DNA from: Kuafuiihalomonas sp050331295
Lineage (GTDB): Bacteria > Myxococcota > Kuafuiibacteriia > Kuafuiibacteriales > Kuafuiibacteriaceae
DNA: 64,000 nt
NCBI GenBank assembly: GCA_050331295.1
Contig: JBHJGZ010000002.1
Location: forward strand, 310,001-374,000
Reading direction: 5' to 3'
A program made the translations under genes and the position numbers. Shown in pieces: positions 1 through 9,126 of the stretch. The notes beneath the pieces are model-generated. The model was not told the DNA's origin and did no database searches. It saw nothing but the letters and a program-made list of their open reading frames with translations. Every line of letters begins with the position of its first letter. Positions within the stretch are counted from its first letter, which is position 1.

Positions 1-969
1 ATCGGCTGGGGCGAGACCGGAGCCACCACCCCCCTGCAGCTCGTGCGGGATTGGTTTACGGAGCTCGATGCCCTCGCGGTGGCGCGCGCCAACCTGGATG
101 TGGTCCAGCGACCGAACGGAGGGCCGGTGGACTCCGTCTTCGTGACCGCGGACGGCCGGGACCTGGCTCAGCTGCTGCAGAAGTTCCTGACCGGCGCCAT
201 CGCGTACTCTCAAGGGGCTGACGACTATTTGGATAACGACACCGAAGGGAAGGGGCTCCTGTCTCCCAACGAACAGAGCGGCGATGCTCCGTACTCGGTC
301 CTCGAGCATCAATGGGATGAAGGCTTCGGCTACTTTGGGGCGTCTCGAAGCTACCTGCTCCAGACAGATGAAGAACGAACCGGGTCCGAGCAAATTGACA
401 GCAATGGAGATGGAGCCATCGACCTATCTTCCGAGTTCAACTTTGGTCATTCGACGAACGCGGCGAAGCGAGACCTCGGCGCGAACGTGCCGACGGACTT
501 CACCGATGATGCGATGACGGCGCTGCTGGAGGGGAGAGCGATTCTCGCGGCCTCGAACGGAGAGCTGTCCGAGGACGAGATGAGTCGACTCTTGGACGCG
601 CGTGACCGCGTCTTGTCTGCCTGGGAGAACGCGATCGCTTCGACGGTCGTGCACTACATCAACGATGTGCTCGCCGACATGAACCGATTCGGCACCGACG
701 ACTATGACTTCGAGGATCATGCGAAGCACTGGTCCGAGATGAAGGGCTTTGCGCTGACGCTTCAGTTCAGCCGGTTCGCCGCCGTGACGGATGTGGAGCT
801 CGAGACGATCCATGAGATCATGGGGACAGCTCCGGTATTGCCAACGGCAGACGACAGTACGGTGGAGGCCTATCGCCAAGGACTGCTCGATGCCCGTCAG
901 ATCATCGGTGATGCATACGGATTCGCCGAAGCCAATCTGGGCGACGAAAACGGCGAAGGAGGCTGGTAA
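1..969 (+). CDS. DUF4856 domain protein, 5' end outside window
   Basis: The frame is open from the first base, so the start lies upstream; the in-frame GTG at 43 is inside sequence that already looks like the family and is unlikely to be the start. The visible 322 residues match the DUF4856 family as I know it: conserved stretches include EHQWDEGFGYFG and FGHSTNAAKRDLG, and a late VVHYINDVL segment. DUF4856 proteins are exported proteins of unknown function, usually encoded beside imelysin-like proteins. Codons 133-145 spell a canonical EF-hand calcium loop (DSNGDGAIDLSSE). The next gene, an imelysin-like lipoprotein, starts two bases after this stop, so the two are surely co-transcribed. Family call from memory of the motifs; function unknown. 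Confidence 0.85.
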   Translation: MGWGETGATTPLQLVRDWFTELDALAVARANLDVVQRPNGGPVDSVFVTADGRDLAQLLQKFLTGAIAYSQGADDYLDNDTEGKGLLSPNEQSGDAPYSVLEHQWDEGFGYFGASRSYLLQTDEERTGSEQIDSNGDGAIDLSSEFNFGHSTNAAKRDLGANVPTDFTDDAMTALLEGRAILAASNGELSEDEMSRLLDARDRVLSAWENAIASTVVHYINDVLADMNRFGTDDYDFEDHAKHWSEMKGFALTLQFSRFAAVTDVELETIHEIMGTAPVLPTADDSTVEAYRQGLLDARQIIGDAYGFAEANLGDENGEGGW

Positions 970-970
970 A

Positions 971-2224
971 ATGAAGAGATACCGAGCGTGGCTTCGAGCC
1001 GCGGCCGTTGCATACCCGCTCTGCGCGCTGGCTGTCGCCTGCAGCAGTGAAGGCTCGTCGACGGATGCCGCCGACGATTCGGACCCGATCGCAGCGGGCT
1101 TCGACCGACAGCTTCTTCTCCAGAGCATCGCTGACAATGCGGTGCTGCCCACCGCCCGGGACTTCGAAGAGGAGGCAGAGGAGTTGAATGATGCGACGTC
1201 GGCATGGGCGGCCGACCCGAGCCAAGGCGCCCTTCGGAGCGCGGCCCAGGAAGCCTGGCTCGAAGCCAGCCTCGTCTGGCAGCGCATGGAGGTAATGCAG
1301 TTCGGCCCCACCGGGGACGCGGGCGTGCGGGTCGGTGGTCAGAGCTTTCGAGACCGCATCTATTCGTGGGGCCCGGCGTCGCCCAACGCCAACACCTGCG
1401 GAGTCGACCAGGTGCTGGTCGCGAACGCCTTCGAGGAGGACGGTTTCTTCGACAGCCTTCCGGTGACGTTGTACGGGCTCGACGCGCTCGAGTACGTCCT
1501 CTTCGTCCCCACTACGACCGAGGAGAACGGGTGCGCACCTCAAGCCACCATCAACCAGGACGGCTCGTGGGAGGCGCTGGTGCAGTCGGGAAATCTTCAA
1601 GAGCGACGAGCTCGCTACGCGATGGCGGTGTCGGAGCGGTTGATGACCGATGCTGAAGGCCATCTCGCTGCCTGGGAAGGGTTTCGAACGTCGTTGGTGG
1701 GCGCGGGCACCAGCGGACCGTTCGCGTCGGCGCAAGCGGCCCTCGATGACGTCTTCGCGGGTCTCTTTTATGTCGACCTTCAGGTGAAGGACGACAAGCT
1801 GGGAACGCCGGCGGGTTTGAGCGCCAAGTGTCTCGTCGATCGATGCATCGACCTGGCTGAATCCGATTTTGCGGACGCAGGGCGGGCATTCGTGAACGCC
1901 AACCTGGAAGGTGCGGCTTTGGTGTTCTTCGGAGGCGATCGGTCGAGCGGTTCGGCAACCGGTTTCGACGACTACTTGACGGCGGCCGGCGCGACACAGT
2001 TGGCCTCCGAATTGACCAGCCTCCTCGACGCGGCGCTGGCGGAGAGCGCGGTATTGGAGCCGCCCCTCCGGGTCTCACTCATGCAAGAGAACTCTTCGCC
2101 GGAATTCGAGGCCCTGGTGGACCTTCATGAAGCGGTCCGCGCCTTCACGGCGGTGCTCCAGAGTCAGTTCGTCAGCGTGCTGAGCCTACGAATTCCGAAC
2201 GAAGGGGCCGGCGACAACGACTGA
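971..2224 (+). CDS. imelysin-like periplasmic lipoprotein
   Basis: A 417-residue lipoprotein: the N-terminus is basic, then hydrophobic, ending in a lipobox (LAVAC, Cys24). The body is all-helical in character and resembles the imelysin/COG3489 family of periplasmic proteins linked to iron acquisition. The classical imelysin motif GxHxxE is present as G169-L-D171-A-L-E174, with Asp in place of His, as is common in the COG3489 branch. ATG at 971 follows the DUF4856 stop by one base; a longer frame reaching back to 791 overlaps that gene and is rejected. Likely role: periplasmic metal or ligand binding for the TonB receptor encoded downstream. The peptidase activity once proposed for imelysin should not be assumed. 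Confidence 0.85.
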   Translation: MKRYRAWLRAAAVAYPLCALAVACSSEGSSTDAADDSDPIAAGFDRQLLLQSIADNAVLPTARDFEEEAEELNDATSAWAADPSQGALRSAAQEAWLEASLVWQRMEVMQFGPTGDAGVRVGGQSFRDRIYSWGPASPNANTCGVDQVLVANAFEEDGFFDSLPVTLYGLDALEYVLFVPTTTEENGCAPQATINQDGSWEALVQSGNLQERRARYAMAVSERLMTDAEGHLAAWEGFRTSLVGAGTSGPFASAQAALDDVFAGLFYVDLQVKDDKLGTPAGLSAKCLVDRCIDLAESDFADAGRAFVNANLEGAALVFFGGDRSSGSATGFDDYLTAAGATQLASELTSLLDAALAESAVLEPPLRVSLMQENSSPEFEALVDLHEAVRAFTAVLQSQFVSVLSLRIPNEGAGDND

Positions 2225-2227
2225 GCG

Positions 2228-3589
2228 ATGGGAGCGACCTCTTCGGTGCGTCAGGCGCTCATGCGTCCGGTGGCCGCCGACAGCACCGGGGCCTTTCGTG
2301 TCCTGTTCGGGCTCCTGATGTGCGGGGGCCTGATCCGCTACGTTGCACAGGGGTGGGTCGAGACGGTCTTGGTCGAACCGACCTTCTTCTTCAAATACCC
2401 GGGTTTCGAATGGGTCGTGGTCTTCGAGCCGCCCCTTCTCCACCTGTGGTTCGCGGGTACAGCCGCTTTGGCGCTCCTCATGGCGTTCGGCATCGGGCAT
2501 CCGTTCGTGCCAGCCGCGTTCGGTCTTGCGTTCGCCTACATCCAGCTGATGGACGTGACCAACTACCTGAATCACTACGTCTTGGTGGTGTTGCTGTCGG
2601 GTCTGCTCGCCATCATCCCCTCTGCAGGAAGCGTCTCTTGGAAGACCGGCTTCAGGGCCGATGGGTCCACCGTCCCGGTCTGGGCCCTGTACCTCCTTCG
2701 CTTCCAGGTGGGTTGTGTGTATGTCCACGCCGCCCTCGCGAAGCTTGGTGTCGATTGGCTCTGGCATGGACAGCCCATGAACCTGTGGATGTCGGCGCGA
2801 AACGAGCTTCCGTTGATCGGTTCACTGATCGGAGAACCTGCGGTTGCGCTCGGGATGAGCTGGGCTGGTCTCTTGTACGACGCGAGCATCGTCCCTTTGC
2901 TCCTTTGGAAGCGCACTCGGATTTGGGCCTATATCGTGGTGGTGGTCTTTCACGGCTTCACCTGGCTCTTTTTCGACATCGGGCTCTTTCCGTTCATCAT
3001 GACGGTCGCGACCACCTTGTTCTTCGCGCCGGATTGGCCCCGTAAACTCGGGTTACGATTCCAAAGACACCGGGCGTTGTATCCCCCCACCGCCCGGGCA
3101 CCGATGCCCGTCCTGGGGTTCGCGACGCTCGCGCTCTACGGCGGCCTCAACGTGTTCATCCCCCTCCGTCATTGGGTCTATCCGGGCGATGTCTTGTGGA
3201 CCGAGGAAGGCATGCGTTTCGCCTGGAAAGTGATGGTCCGGGAAAAGAATGGCGCCGTCACGTATCGAGTGAAGGAGCCGGCTTCGGGGCGAGAGTGGTT
3301 GGTGAGTCCCCAGCACTATCTGGACTGGAGACAGACCCAGGAGATGTCGGGTCAGCCAGACCTGATCGTTCAGCTCGGCAAGCACATCGGCTGGGATTTT
3401 CGGAAGCGAGGCATCGTCGGGGCGGAGGTCCGGGTCGAGGCATTGGTCTCTCTGAATGGTCGCGCGCCTCGGCTTCTCATCGATCCCAATCGGGACCTGA
3501 TGACGGTCGAGGTCGGCTGGGTTCCAGCGGATTGGATCTTGCCCGGTCCGACCGATGAACCTCCTACGTTGCGGCTGGTGCGGCATTGA
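2228..3589 (+). CDS. HTTM / vitamin-K-dependent gamma-carboxylase-like membrane protein
   Basis: This 453-residue protein has several membrane segments in its first 300 residues and a soluble C-terminal part of about 130 residues. The segment around residues 165-180 (VHAALAKLGVDWLW) matches the conserved HTTM/VKGC block; Lys172 aligns with the lysine that acts as catalytic base in human gamma-glutamyl carboxylase. An NYLNHY block near residue 115 is also typical. Bacterial homologues are mostly of unknown function. The gene starts three bases after the imelysin-like stop, and the TonB receptor follows, so all four genes form one operon. Whether it carboxylates a partner protein, for example to create a metal site, is speculation. 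Confidence 0.82.
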   Translation: MGATSSVRQALMRPVAADSTGAFRVLFGLLMCGGLIRYVAQGWVETVLVEPTFFFKYPGFEWVVVFEPPLLHLWFAGTAALALLMAFGIGHPFVPAAFGLAFAYIQLMDVTNYLNHYVLVVLLSGLLAIIPSAGSVSWKTGFRADGSTVPVWALYLLRFQVGCVYVHAALAKLGVDWLWHGQPMNLWMSARNELPLIGSLIGEPAVALGMSWAGLLYDASIVPLLLWKRTRIWAYIVVVVFHGFTWLFFDIGLFPFIMTVATTLFFAPDWPRKLGLRFQRHRALYPPTARAPMPVLGFATLALYGGLNVFIPLRHWVYPGDVLWTEEGMRFAWKVMVREKNGAVTYRVKEPASGREWLVSPQHYLDWRQTQEMSGQPDLIVQLGKHIGWDFRKRGIVGAEVRVEALVSLNGRAPRLLIDPNRDLMTVEVGWVPADWILPGPTDEPPTLRLVRH

Positions 3590-3597
3590 AAGCACGG

Positions 3598-5976
3598 ATG
3601 ATGAAACTTCAATTCTTCGGGGTCTGCGCCGTTCTCATCGGCTCCCCGGCGGCGGCGCAACCGTCCGCAACGGTGCGGACGTCCTCGACGTCCGAGATGA
3701 CCGAGGACGACCTCAAGTATTTCGATGAGGAGGCGCGGCCCCGTCCAAATGGCACCGATCGACCGGAAAGGGGTCGCGGCACGGGGAGCGACCTGGCCCC
3801 TCCAAGCGGTTCCGCCCTGGGGGATGAACGCCTCATGGAGAAGGTCTCGATCTTCGGTGAAGAGGAGTTTCAGCCTCGGATCGCGGGTTCGGCCCACGTC
3901 GTGACCGACGAAGAGCTTCAGCGTTTCGAACTCGACGATATTCACAAGATCCTCACCCAGGTACCGGGCGTCTACTTTCGGGGTGAGGATGGTTATGGCC
4001 TCCGGCCCAACATCGGCATGCGAGGTGTCGATCCGAATCGGAGCGCCAAGATCGTTCTGTTGGAAGACGGTATTCTGTTGGGCCCGGCCCCGTATTCGGC
4101 CCCGGCTGCGTACTACTTCCCTCTCGCGACGCGCATGACGGGGATCGAGGTGTTCAAGGGACCCGCGGCTATCGTTTCGGGCCCCAACACCGTGGGCGGA
4201 GCGGTCAACATGATCACGCAACCGGTTCCCGACCGCACCGTGGCCTTCATCGATGTGGCCGGCGGGAACAATAGCTTCGTCAAGGTCCATGGCTATGCAG
4301 GCACCGGAAATCGATACTGGGGCATTCTAGCGGAGGGAGCTCATCTACAGACTGATGGCTTCAAGGAACTCCTCGACGATGCTCCGACCGGCTTCGACCG
4401 CAACGACCTCATGCTGAAGATGCGTCTCAACAACGACCCGGATTCGGACCTTTTCGCGAAGGCTCAGCTCAAACTCGGCTGGCAGAGCGAAGTGTCCAAC
4501 GAAACCTATCTCGGTCTAACTGAAGACGACTTCGACACGAATCCCTTTCTTCGCTATCCGGCTTCGGCCTTGGACCGAATGGACTGGGACCGCGTGCAGG
4601 CCGAGCTCACCTTGGCGCTGGAATGGAACAAGGGTCGGTTGGCCCTCACCGGATATCGTCATGACTTTTGGCGGACCTGGCGTCGTCTGAATCGATTCGC
4701 ATTGGCCGGCACTCCACAACTCATCGACATCCTCCGAAATCAGGCGGACCCCTCCAATCAGATCCTCGCCAACATCCTGGCCGGCCAAGCCGACAGTGAC
4801 CCCTCGAACCCGCTTCGCGTCGTATCGAATGACCGGAGCTTCGTGAGCCAGGGCGTACAAGGCGAATTCACGTCGAGCTTCGGGACCGGACCGATCGGTC
4901 ATCGGATCCGAGCGGGCGCACGGATTCACTACGACCGGGTCGACCGAGACCAGTTCGAGGATGAATTTGCGATGGTAGGAACCCAGCTCGTTCCGAATGG
5001 CGTGACCGACCTCCAGGTGACCGACAATCGAGATTCGGTACTCGCGGGCGCCTTCTTCGTTCAGGACACGTTGGCTTGGGGTCGTCTGACCATGGCGCCC
5101 GCCGTCCGGACCGAGTTGATCCAAACTCGTCGTGAAGTCGGATCGTCGGACCCTACGTTCGGTTCGGTGGAGTCCGAGCAAGAACAGTTCGACGCGGTGG
5201 TTCTTCCCGGTTTGGGTGCAACCTATGAGCTATTTCCCAGTCTCTTTGCCTTGGCTGGAGTTCACCGAGGATTCAGCCCGGTGCTGCCGGGTCAGGAAGA
5301 AGAGGTCGAACCAGAACTGTCCTGGAACATCGAGGGTGGCGCTCGGTACGCGACGGAATCGATTTCGTTCGAAGCGATTGGCTTCTTGAGTCTGTACTCC
5401 AATCTGGTCGTGATCTGTGGAAGCAATTCGGCTTGCCCACCCGAGCTCTTGGACACGCAGGCGAACATCGGGGAGGTGAATACATATGGTGTCGAGGTCG
5501 ATGGGCGATTCCGGACGCCGGGGCCGTTTGGTCTCGAGCTCGGTTTGAATTTGAACTACACCTTCACGATTGCCGAGATTCAAAATGACCTGACTGGGTC
5601 GACCAACCCGCGTTTCGAGGACGCCATGGCGGGTGATCGGGTCCCGGACATTCCTGCCCACATCGGAAGTGCCACCGGCATCATCGCTTACGGGTCTCTA
5701 TGGGACATCAACGTTCAGGTGCGCGGACAGAGCAGGTCCTTCGATGAGCCGGGTCAACCGTCGGAAGACATACCCGATTTCGAGCTCAATGACGCCTTTG
5801 TGGTTCTGGACGCGAGCGTCAACGTTCGCCCGACGCGTTGGCTTCAGATCTATTCCCACGCCATCAATCTCACGGACAATGAGTACGTGGTCGGTCGCCG
5901 CCCGTTCGGACCCCGGCCCGGGCAGCCCTTCACCATCTTTGCCGGACTCAAACTCAGGTATGATGCGCAGCTTTGA
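3598..5976 (+). CDS. TonB-dependent receptor, FecA-like
   Basis: Outer-membrane receptor of 792 residues. It has a signal peptide ending near SPAAAQ, a low-complexity charged stretch of about 60 residues, a TonB-box-like EKVSIFG, then a plug domain (VPGVYFRGEDGYGLRPNIGMRG; EVFKGPAAIVSGPNTVGGAVN) and a 22-strand-barrel-length C-terminus. The plug sequence is closest in style to FecA-type ferric citrate/siderophore receptors. There is no N-terminal signalling domain, so no sigma/anti-sigma regulation is expected. A TTG at 3586 overlaps the previous stop, but the paired ATGs at 3598 and 3601 give a better signal peptide. The last residue is Leu rather than the usual Phe. The substrate is probably an iron or other metal chelate, inferred from the operon. 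Confidence 0.9.
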   Translation: MMKLQFFGVCAVLIGSPAAAQPSATVRTSSTSEMTEDDLKYFDEEARPRPNGTDRPERGRGTGSDLAPPSGSALGDERLMEKVSIFGEEEFQPRIAGSAHVVTDEELQRFELDDIHKILTQVPGVYFRGEDGYGLRPNIGMRGVDPNRSAKIVLLEDGILLGPAPYSAPAAYYFPLATRMTGIEVFKGPAAIVSGPNTVGGAVNMITQPVPDRTVAFIDVAGGNNSFVKVHGYAGTGNRYWGILAEGAHLQTDGFKELLDDAPTGFDRNDLMLKMRLNNDPDSDLFAKAQLKLGWQSEVSNETYLGLTEDDFDTNPFLRYPASALDRMDWDRVQAELTLALEWNKGRLALTGYRHDFWRTWRRLNRFALAGTPQLIDILRNQADPSNQILANILAGQADSDPSNPLRVVSNDRSFVSQGVQGEFTSSFGTGPIGHRIRAGARIHYDRVDRDQFEDEFAMVGTQLVPNGVTDLQVTDNRDSVLAGAFFVQDTLAWGRLTMAPAVRTELIQTRREVGSSDPTFGSVESEQEQFDAVVLPGLGATYELFPSLFALAGVHRGFSPVLPGQEEEVEPELSWNIEGGARYATESISFEAIGFLSLYSNLVVICGSNSACPPELLDTQANIGEVNTYGVEVDGRFRTPGPFGLELGLNLNYTFTIAEIQNDLTGSTNPRFEDAMAGDRVPDIPAHIGSATGIIAYGSLWDINVQVRGQSRSFDEPGQPSEDIPDFELNDAFVVLDASVNVRPTRWLQIYSHAINLTDNEYVVGRRPFGPRPGQPFTIFAGLKLRYDAQL

Positions 5977-6037
5977 ACCGCTCGCGCGAGGACGTGCGAG
6001 GACCTCTGCGGCCGAAGTCGGTGATACGGTCACTCGA

Positions 6038-6991
6038 TCATGCGATGGCGTCGGTCGTGCGGACCCTTCGCACGCCCAATGATTCCAGGCGCGCAAACTC
6101 GGATTCGGCTCTCGATGGAAAGTCGAGCTCGGGGGGTAGCGGATCCAGAGGGGGAGGCTGGACTGGGCTGGTGGCGTCGTCCAAGAGATGAATCCGACAA
6201 ATGAGGGATGGATCCTGTAAATGCTCGACCCAATCCCGCACCGTACTGAGGACGCAATGGGATTTTGCTTGGCCAAAAATGAAGATCTGGTCGTGCTGAA
6301 GCAGGAGATCCGACAGCGCATCGTGGAAGGCGGCGACCATTTCACCCTCGAGTTCCAGGACCTCGGGCCGGAAGACGGAAAAATGCTCCGTGTCCGGATG
6401 AAGTCCTTTGATCTCGAAGTGCACGTCGGTCTGTCGGTACGCCTGAAAGTACAAGCAAGCCTCCATGAAGGATGGCAGGAGAGCCTGGCTCACGCCGCCT
6501 TGAAGACCGTGATAGGGCCACAGGGTCAGAACGTAGCGTCCGCCGGCTTCCAGCCTCTGCGCATATTCGAGCGCTCGGTCTTTGTGGCGAATGGGTATGA
6601 AACGGCCGGAAGCAATATCATCCGCCCGTACCACCGTCATGGGGGGGGGAACTCGACCGTTCGCGTCTCGCCACCAGCTGGGATGAAAGATCTGAAAGAG
6701 CCGATGGGTGTCGAGTGACATGACCAGCGTATCGATGACGTCCGCGTGGGTGTAGAGCCATCGGCAAGCGCGGGACGAGTCTTCCACCGCGCCCGGGACA
6801 AAGAGGCTCCCGCCAGGCAGACAAAAACAGGTCTGACAATCGATGCCGAAGGCTGCAATCCTGACTTCGCTCTTGCGGGGAGGCTGCGCCCATCGCGTCT
6901 TCAGGCCGGCCTGGACCGCGGTTTCGGCTCGCTCCAGCCGCAGCTGCCCCGTGTCATCGTCTGAGTAGAAAGGAGGCAGTGGGAGCGTCAT
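6038..6991 (-). CDS. nicotinamidase/isochorismatase-like cysteine hydrolase
   Basis: The 317-residue protein carries the full active site of the cysteine hydrolase superfamily: Asp51 (FGID), Lys195 (FEIKG) and Cys246 (GQAKSHC). It also has the metal-ligand pattern Asp94-x-His96 ... His103 seen in nicotinamidases. It is about 100 residues longer than PncA, with an extra N-terminal 40 residues and a proline-rich insertion near the end. It starts with an ATG that overlaps the cysC stop (ATGA), so it is translationally coupled to the APS kinase. Nicotinamide hydrolysis is plausible because the metal site is kept, but the true substrate could be another amide. Confidence is high for the fold and catalytic type, low for the substrate. 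Confidence 0.8.
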   Translation of the reverse strand: MTLPLPPFYSDDDTGQLRLERAETAVQAGLKTRWAQPPRKSEVRIAAFGIDCQTCFCLPGGSLFVPGAVEDSSRACRWLYTHADVIDTLVMSLDTHRLFQIFHPSWWRDANGRVPPPMTVVRADDIASGRFIPIRHKDRALEYAQRLEAGGRYVLTLWPYHGLQGGVSQALLPSFMEACLYFQAYRQTDVHFEIKGLHPDTEHFSVFRPEVLELEGEMVAAFHDALSDLLLQHDQIFIFGQAKSHCVLSTVRDWVEHLQDPSLICRIHLLDDATSPVQPPPLDPLPPELDFPSRAESEFARLESLGVRRVRTTDAIA

Positions 6992-7623
6992 GACCGGTGA
7001 TCATTCAATCTCATGATCACGATTTCGGCGAGCTCCTTTGGGCTTTGCACGGTCGTGTCCAGAACCAGCTCCGGTCGTACTGGCGCCTCGAACGGGCTCG
7101 AGATCCCCGTGAATTCGGGGATCTCGCCCTTTCTGGCCTTCTTGTACAGTCCTTTGGGGTCCCGCGCCTCGCACACTTCGATCGGCGTATTCACGAAGAT
7201 CTCCAAGAAGGGCAATCCGGCGCGCTGGTGGACGTTCCTTGCTGCATCGCGCTGGGCAACCAGAGGACTGATGGCTGCGGTGATGGCGACGGTGCCGGAT
7301 TCGGCGAACAGACGGGCCACGTGGGCAAGTCGCCGAAGGTTCTCGGTCCGATGCTCGTGGGTGAATCCAAGGTCCTCATTCAGTCCCAACCGAACGATGT
7401 CTCCGTCGAGACGAAAGGCCGGTCGTCCCGAGAGCACCAGGGCGCGTTCGACTTCCGCTGCGACCGTGGACTTCCCGGAGCCCGACAATCCCGTGAACCA
7501 CAGCGTCGCGCCTCGGTGGCCGAGCGCATTCCAGCGGTCGAGTCGAGACACTCCCCCCGTCGGCGCGACCACGTTTCGCACATCGTCTCGACCCAGAGCT
7601 TCTCGCGCACCGTCGTCGTTCAC
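6988..7623 (-). CDS. cysC: adenylylsulfate (APS) kinase
   Basis: CysC phosphorylates adenosine 5'-phosphosulfate to PAPS. The 211-residue product has a P-loop at residues 45-53 (GLSGSGKST), the RLDGD block, FTHEHRTENLRR and a C-terminal KKARKGEI segment, all typical of the family. The GTG at 7623 is chosen because it gives the usual length and lies one base beyond the stop of the L,D-transpeptidase gene; the frame runs on to 7812 but that part overlaps the transpeptidase. No cysD/cysN (ATP sulfurylase) is in the window. A sulfotransferase gene lies about 1.5 kb away and would use the PAPS made here, so a sulfation rather than an assimilation role is likely. Confidence 0.93.
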   Translation of the reverse strand: MNDDGAREALGRDDVRNVVAPTGGVSRLDRWNALGHRGATLWFTGLSGSGKSTVAAEVERALVLSGRPAFRLDGDIVRLGLNEDLGFTHEHRTENLRRLAHVARLFAESGTVAITAAISPLVAQRDAARNVHQRAGLPFLEIFVNTPIEVCEARDPKGLYKKARKGEIPEFTGISSPFEAPVRPELVLDTTVQSPKELAEIVIMRLNDHRS

Positions 7624-7624
7624 G

Positions 7625-9097
7625 TCAGTCCTCGGTGAAGTAGAAGTGGGTGGCTTGTTCCCGGACCAGGGCGTGGAAATGGGGCTTTCGTTTCGGATCG
7701 CCCCAGAAGTAGAGCCACCTCGCATCGGCGGGTGCGACGTTGGTGCAGCCGTGCGACCGCACGCTGCCGAAGGTGTTGTGCCAATAGGCGCCGTGAATGG
7801 CGTAGGCGCCATGATAGTACGTCGTCCAAGGCACTTCCTCCACGTGATAGATGCCTTCCTTCGGGTCGTTGCCCCGCATGATCTTGGTGAGGAACTTCCG
7901 CTGTACTTGGTAGAGTCCGGAGGGTGTAGCGTGGGTAGGCTTTCCGCTGGAGACCAGCGTCACGAACACCGGCGTGTCGCCCTCGTAGGCCACCAGGGTC
8001 TGCTGGGAGAGGTCGATGTGGACCCACTTGGTCTCCGGCAAGACGCCCGGCGGCCGAGCGATGCGACGGGCCACCCGCAACCGTTCCGCCGGAACCAAGG
8101 CTCGGTCCGGTCCGCGGACGTAGTTTCTCCCCCGTCTGGCGACGAATGCGGAAGGCGCGAAGCGCGCGTGCTTTTCCGCCTCGCCGCAGACTTCGAGCCC
8201 TCGAGCGGTCTCGCAGTACAGCGGTGCCGGTTCTTCTCCAAAGACGAACGCCATGGGAAGATCCAAACCCTGACCGAGGCGCTCTCCGTGCATGGGTGGC
8301 GGATCCAGGAGCTTCAGATCCTCACCGCGGATGTATTCGCCGTAGATGTTGCGGTAGACCACGGTGTCGCCAACCTTTTCGCGCTTGTCGAGGGCGACGA
8401 AGAAGTCGTCCCACATTCGCTCTATCACCGATCCGGGAACTGGGGCGTCGTCGGACCAACGCGCGACGTATTCCAGCTCTTCGGAAGTGGGGCGCCTCGA
8501 GAAGCGCGCCGCGCCTTTGGTGGTCACACGGGCATATCGGAAAGGCAGGGGGAGGTTGAGAGCAGGTCGATGCTGTCGCGGGGCTTCGGGTTCGAGCTGG
8601 GTTGTGATGGTGTATCCGCTGGCGGAGCAGATGAAACCATCCGGAACCTCCCACCAGGTACCCGGAGCGCCGTTGTCGGTGCAGCTGCGGGTGGTGTCGA
8701 CTTTTCTCGCCGGAAGCACTTCACCCCGTCGCGTACGCGCGATCACGGACCGCGGCGGTTCGACATTGCTGTACACCGGCACGCGAAATGTGTCGGGACG
8801 CGCCAGATGCGTGTAGTCGGCCGGCGGCGCCTTCGGAGGACGATAGTGCGGCACCACGAACTCCGGGACCCAATGGTCCAAGCTCGGCCCGATCCAGCGC
8901 GTGTGCGGCTTTCGCGGCCTACCTCCCTGACTCTCGAGGGACGGACCGTCGGTGGCCCATGCCGTTTCGGCCTGAAGGACCATCAGCAAGCCGGCACCTG
9001 CGGCAATCGAATTTGCGGCGCGCGCCACGCGGCGATCTTCGGTCAGAGCCGGCAACATTTCCACTTCGTTTCTCACCTTTGCGACAACTTTTGCCAC
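7625..9097 (-). CDS. L,D-transpeptidase (YkuD domain), exported
   Basis: The 490-residue protein has a YkuD catalytic domain in its last 130 residues, with the motif IHGAYWHNTFG followed by RSHGCTNV (catalytic Cys451, His449). The N-terminus holds a hydrophobic segment ending AETAWA, a likely signal peptide. The 250 residues before the catalytic domain are Trp- and Pro-rich and resemble no domain I can name. L,D-transpeptidases crosslink peptidoglycan or attach proteins to it. GTG at 9097 is the longest start and leaves only 29 bases to the divergent sulfotransferase start; ATG at 9058 is a credible alternative that places the hydrophobic segment closer to the N-terminus. It lies upstream of cysC with one base between them. 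Confidence 0.9.
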   Translation of the reverse strand: MAKVVAKVRNEVEMLPALTEDRRVARAANSIAAGAGLLMVLQAETAWATDGPSLESQGGRPRKPHTRWIGPSLDHWVPEFVVPHYRPPKAPPADYTHLARPDTFRVPVYSNVEPPRSVIARTRRGEVLPARKVDTTRSCTDNGAPGTWWEVPDGFICSASGYTITTQLEPEAPRQHRPALNLPLPFRYARVTTKGAARFSRRPTSEELEYVARWSDDAPVPGSVIERMWDDFFVALDKREKVGDTVVYRNIYGEYIRGEDLKLLDPPPMHGERLGQGLDLPMAFVFGEEPAPLYCETARGLEVCGEAEKHARFAPSAFVARRGRNYVRGPDRALVPAERLRVARRIARPPGVLPETKWVHIDLSQQTLVAYEGDTPVFVTLVSSGKPTHATPSGLYQVQRKFLTKIMRGNDPKEGIYHVEEVPWTTYYHGAYAIHGAYWHNTFGSVRSHGCTNVAPADARWLYFWGDPKRKPHFHALVREQATHFYFTED

Positions 9098-9126
9098 CTA
9101 CCCAAAATTCGCCCAGGATCCGGCCG

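Noticed and set aside
43..45. GTG as start of the DUF4856 gene
   Set aside because: The frame is open to base 1 and the residues before it already fit the family, so the gene enters from outside.
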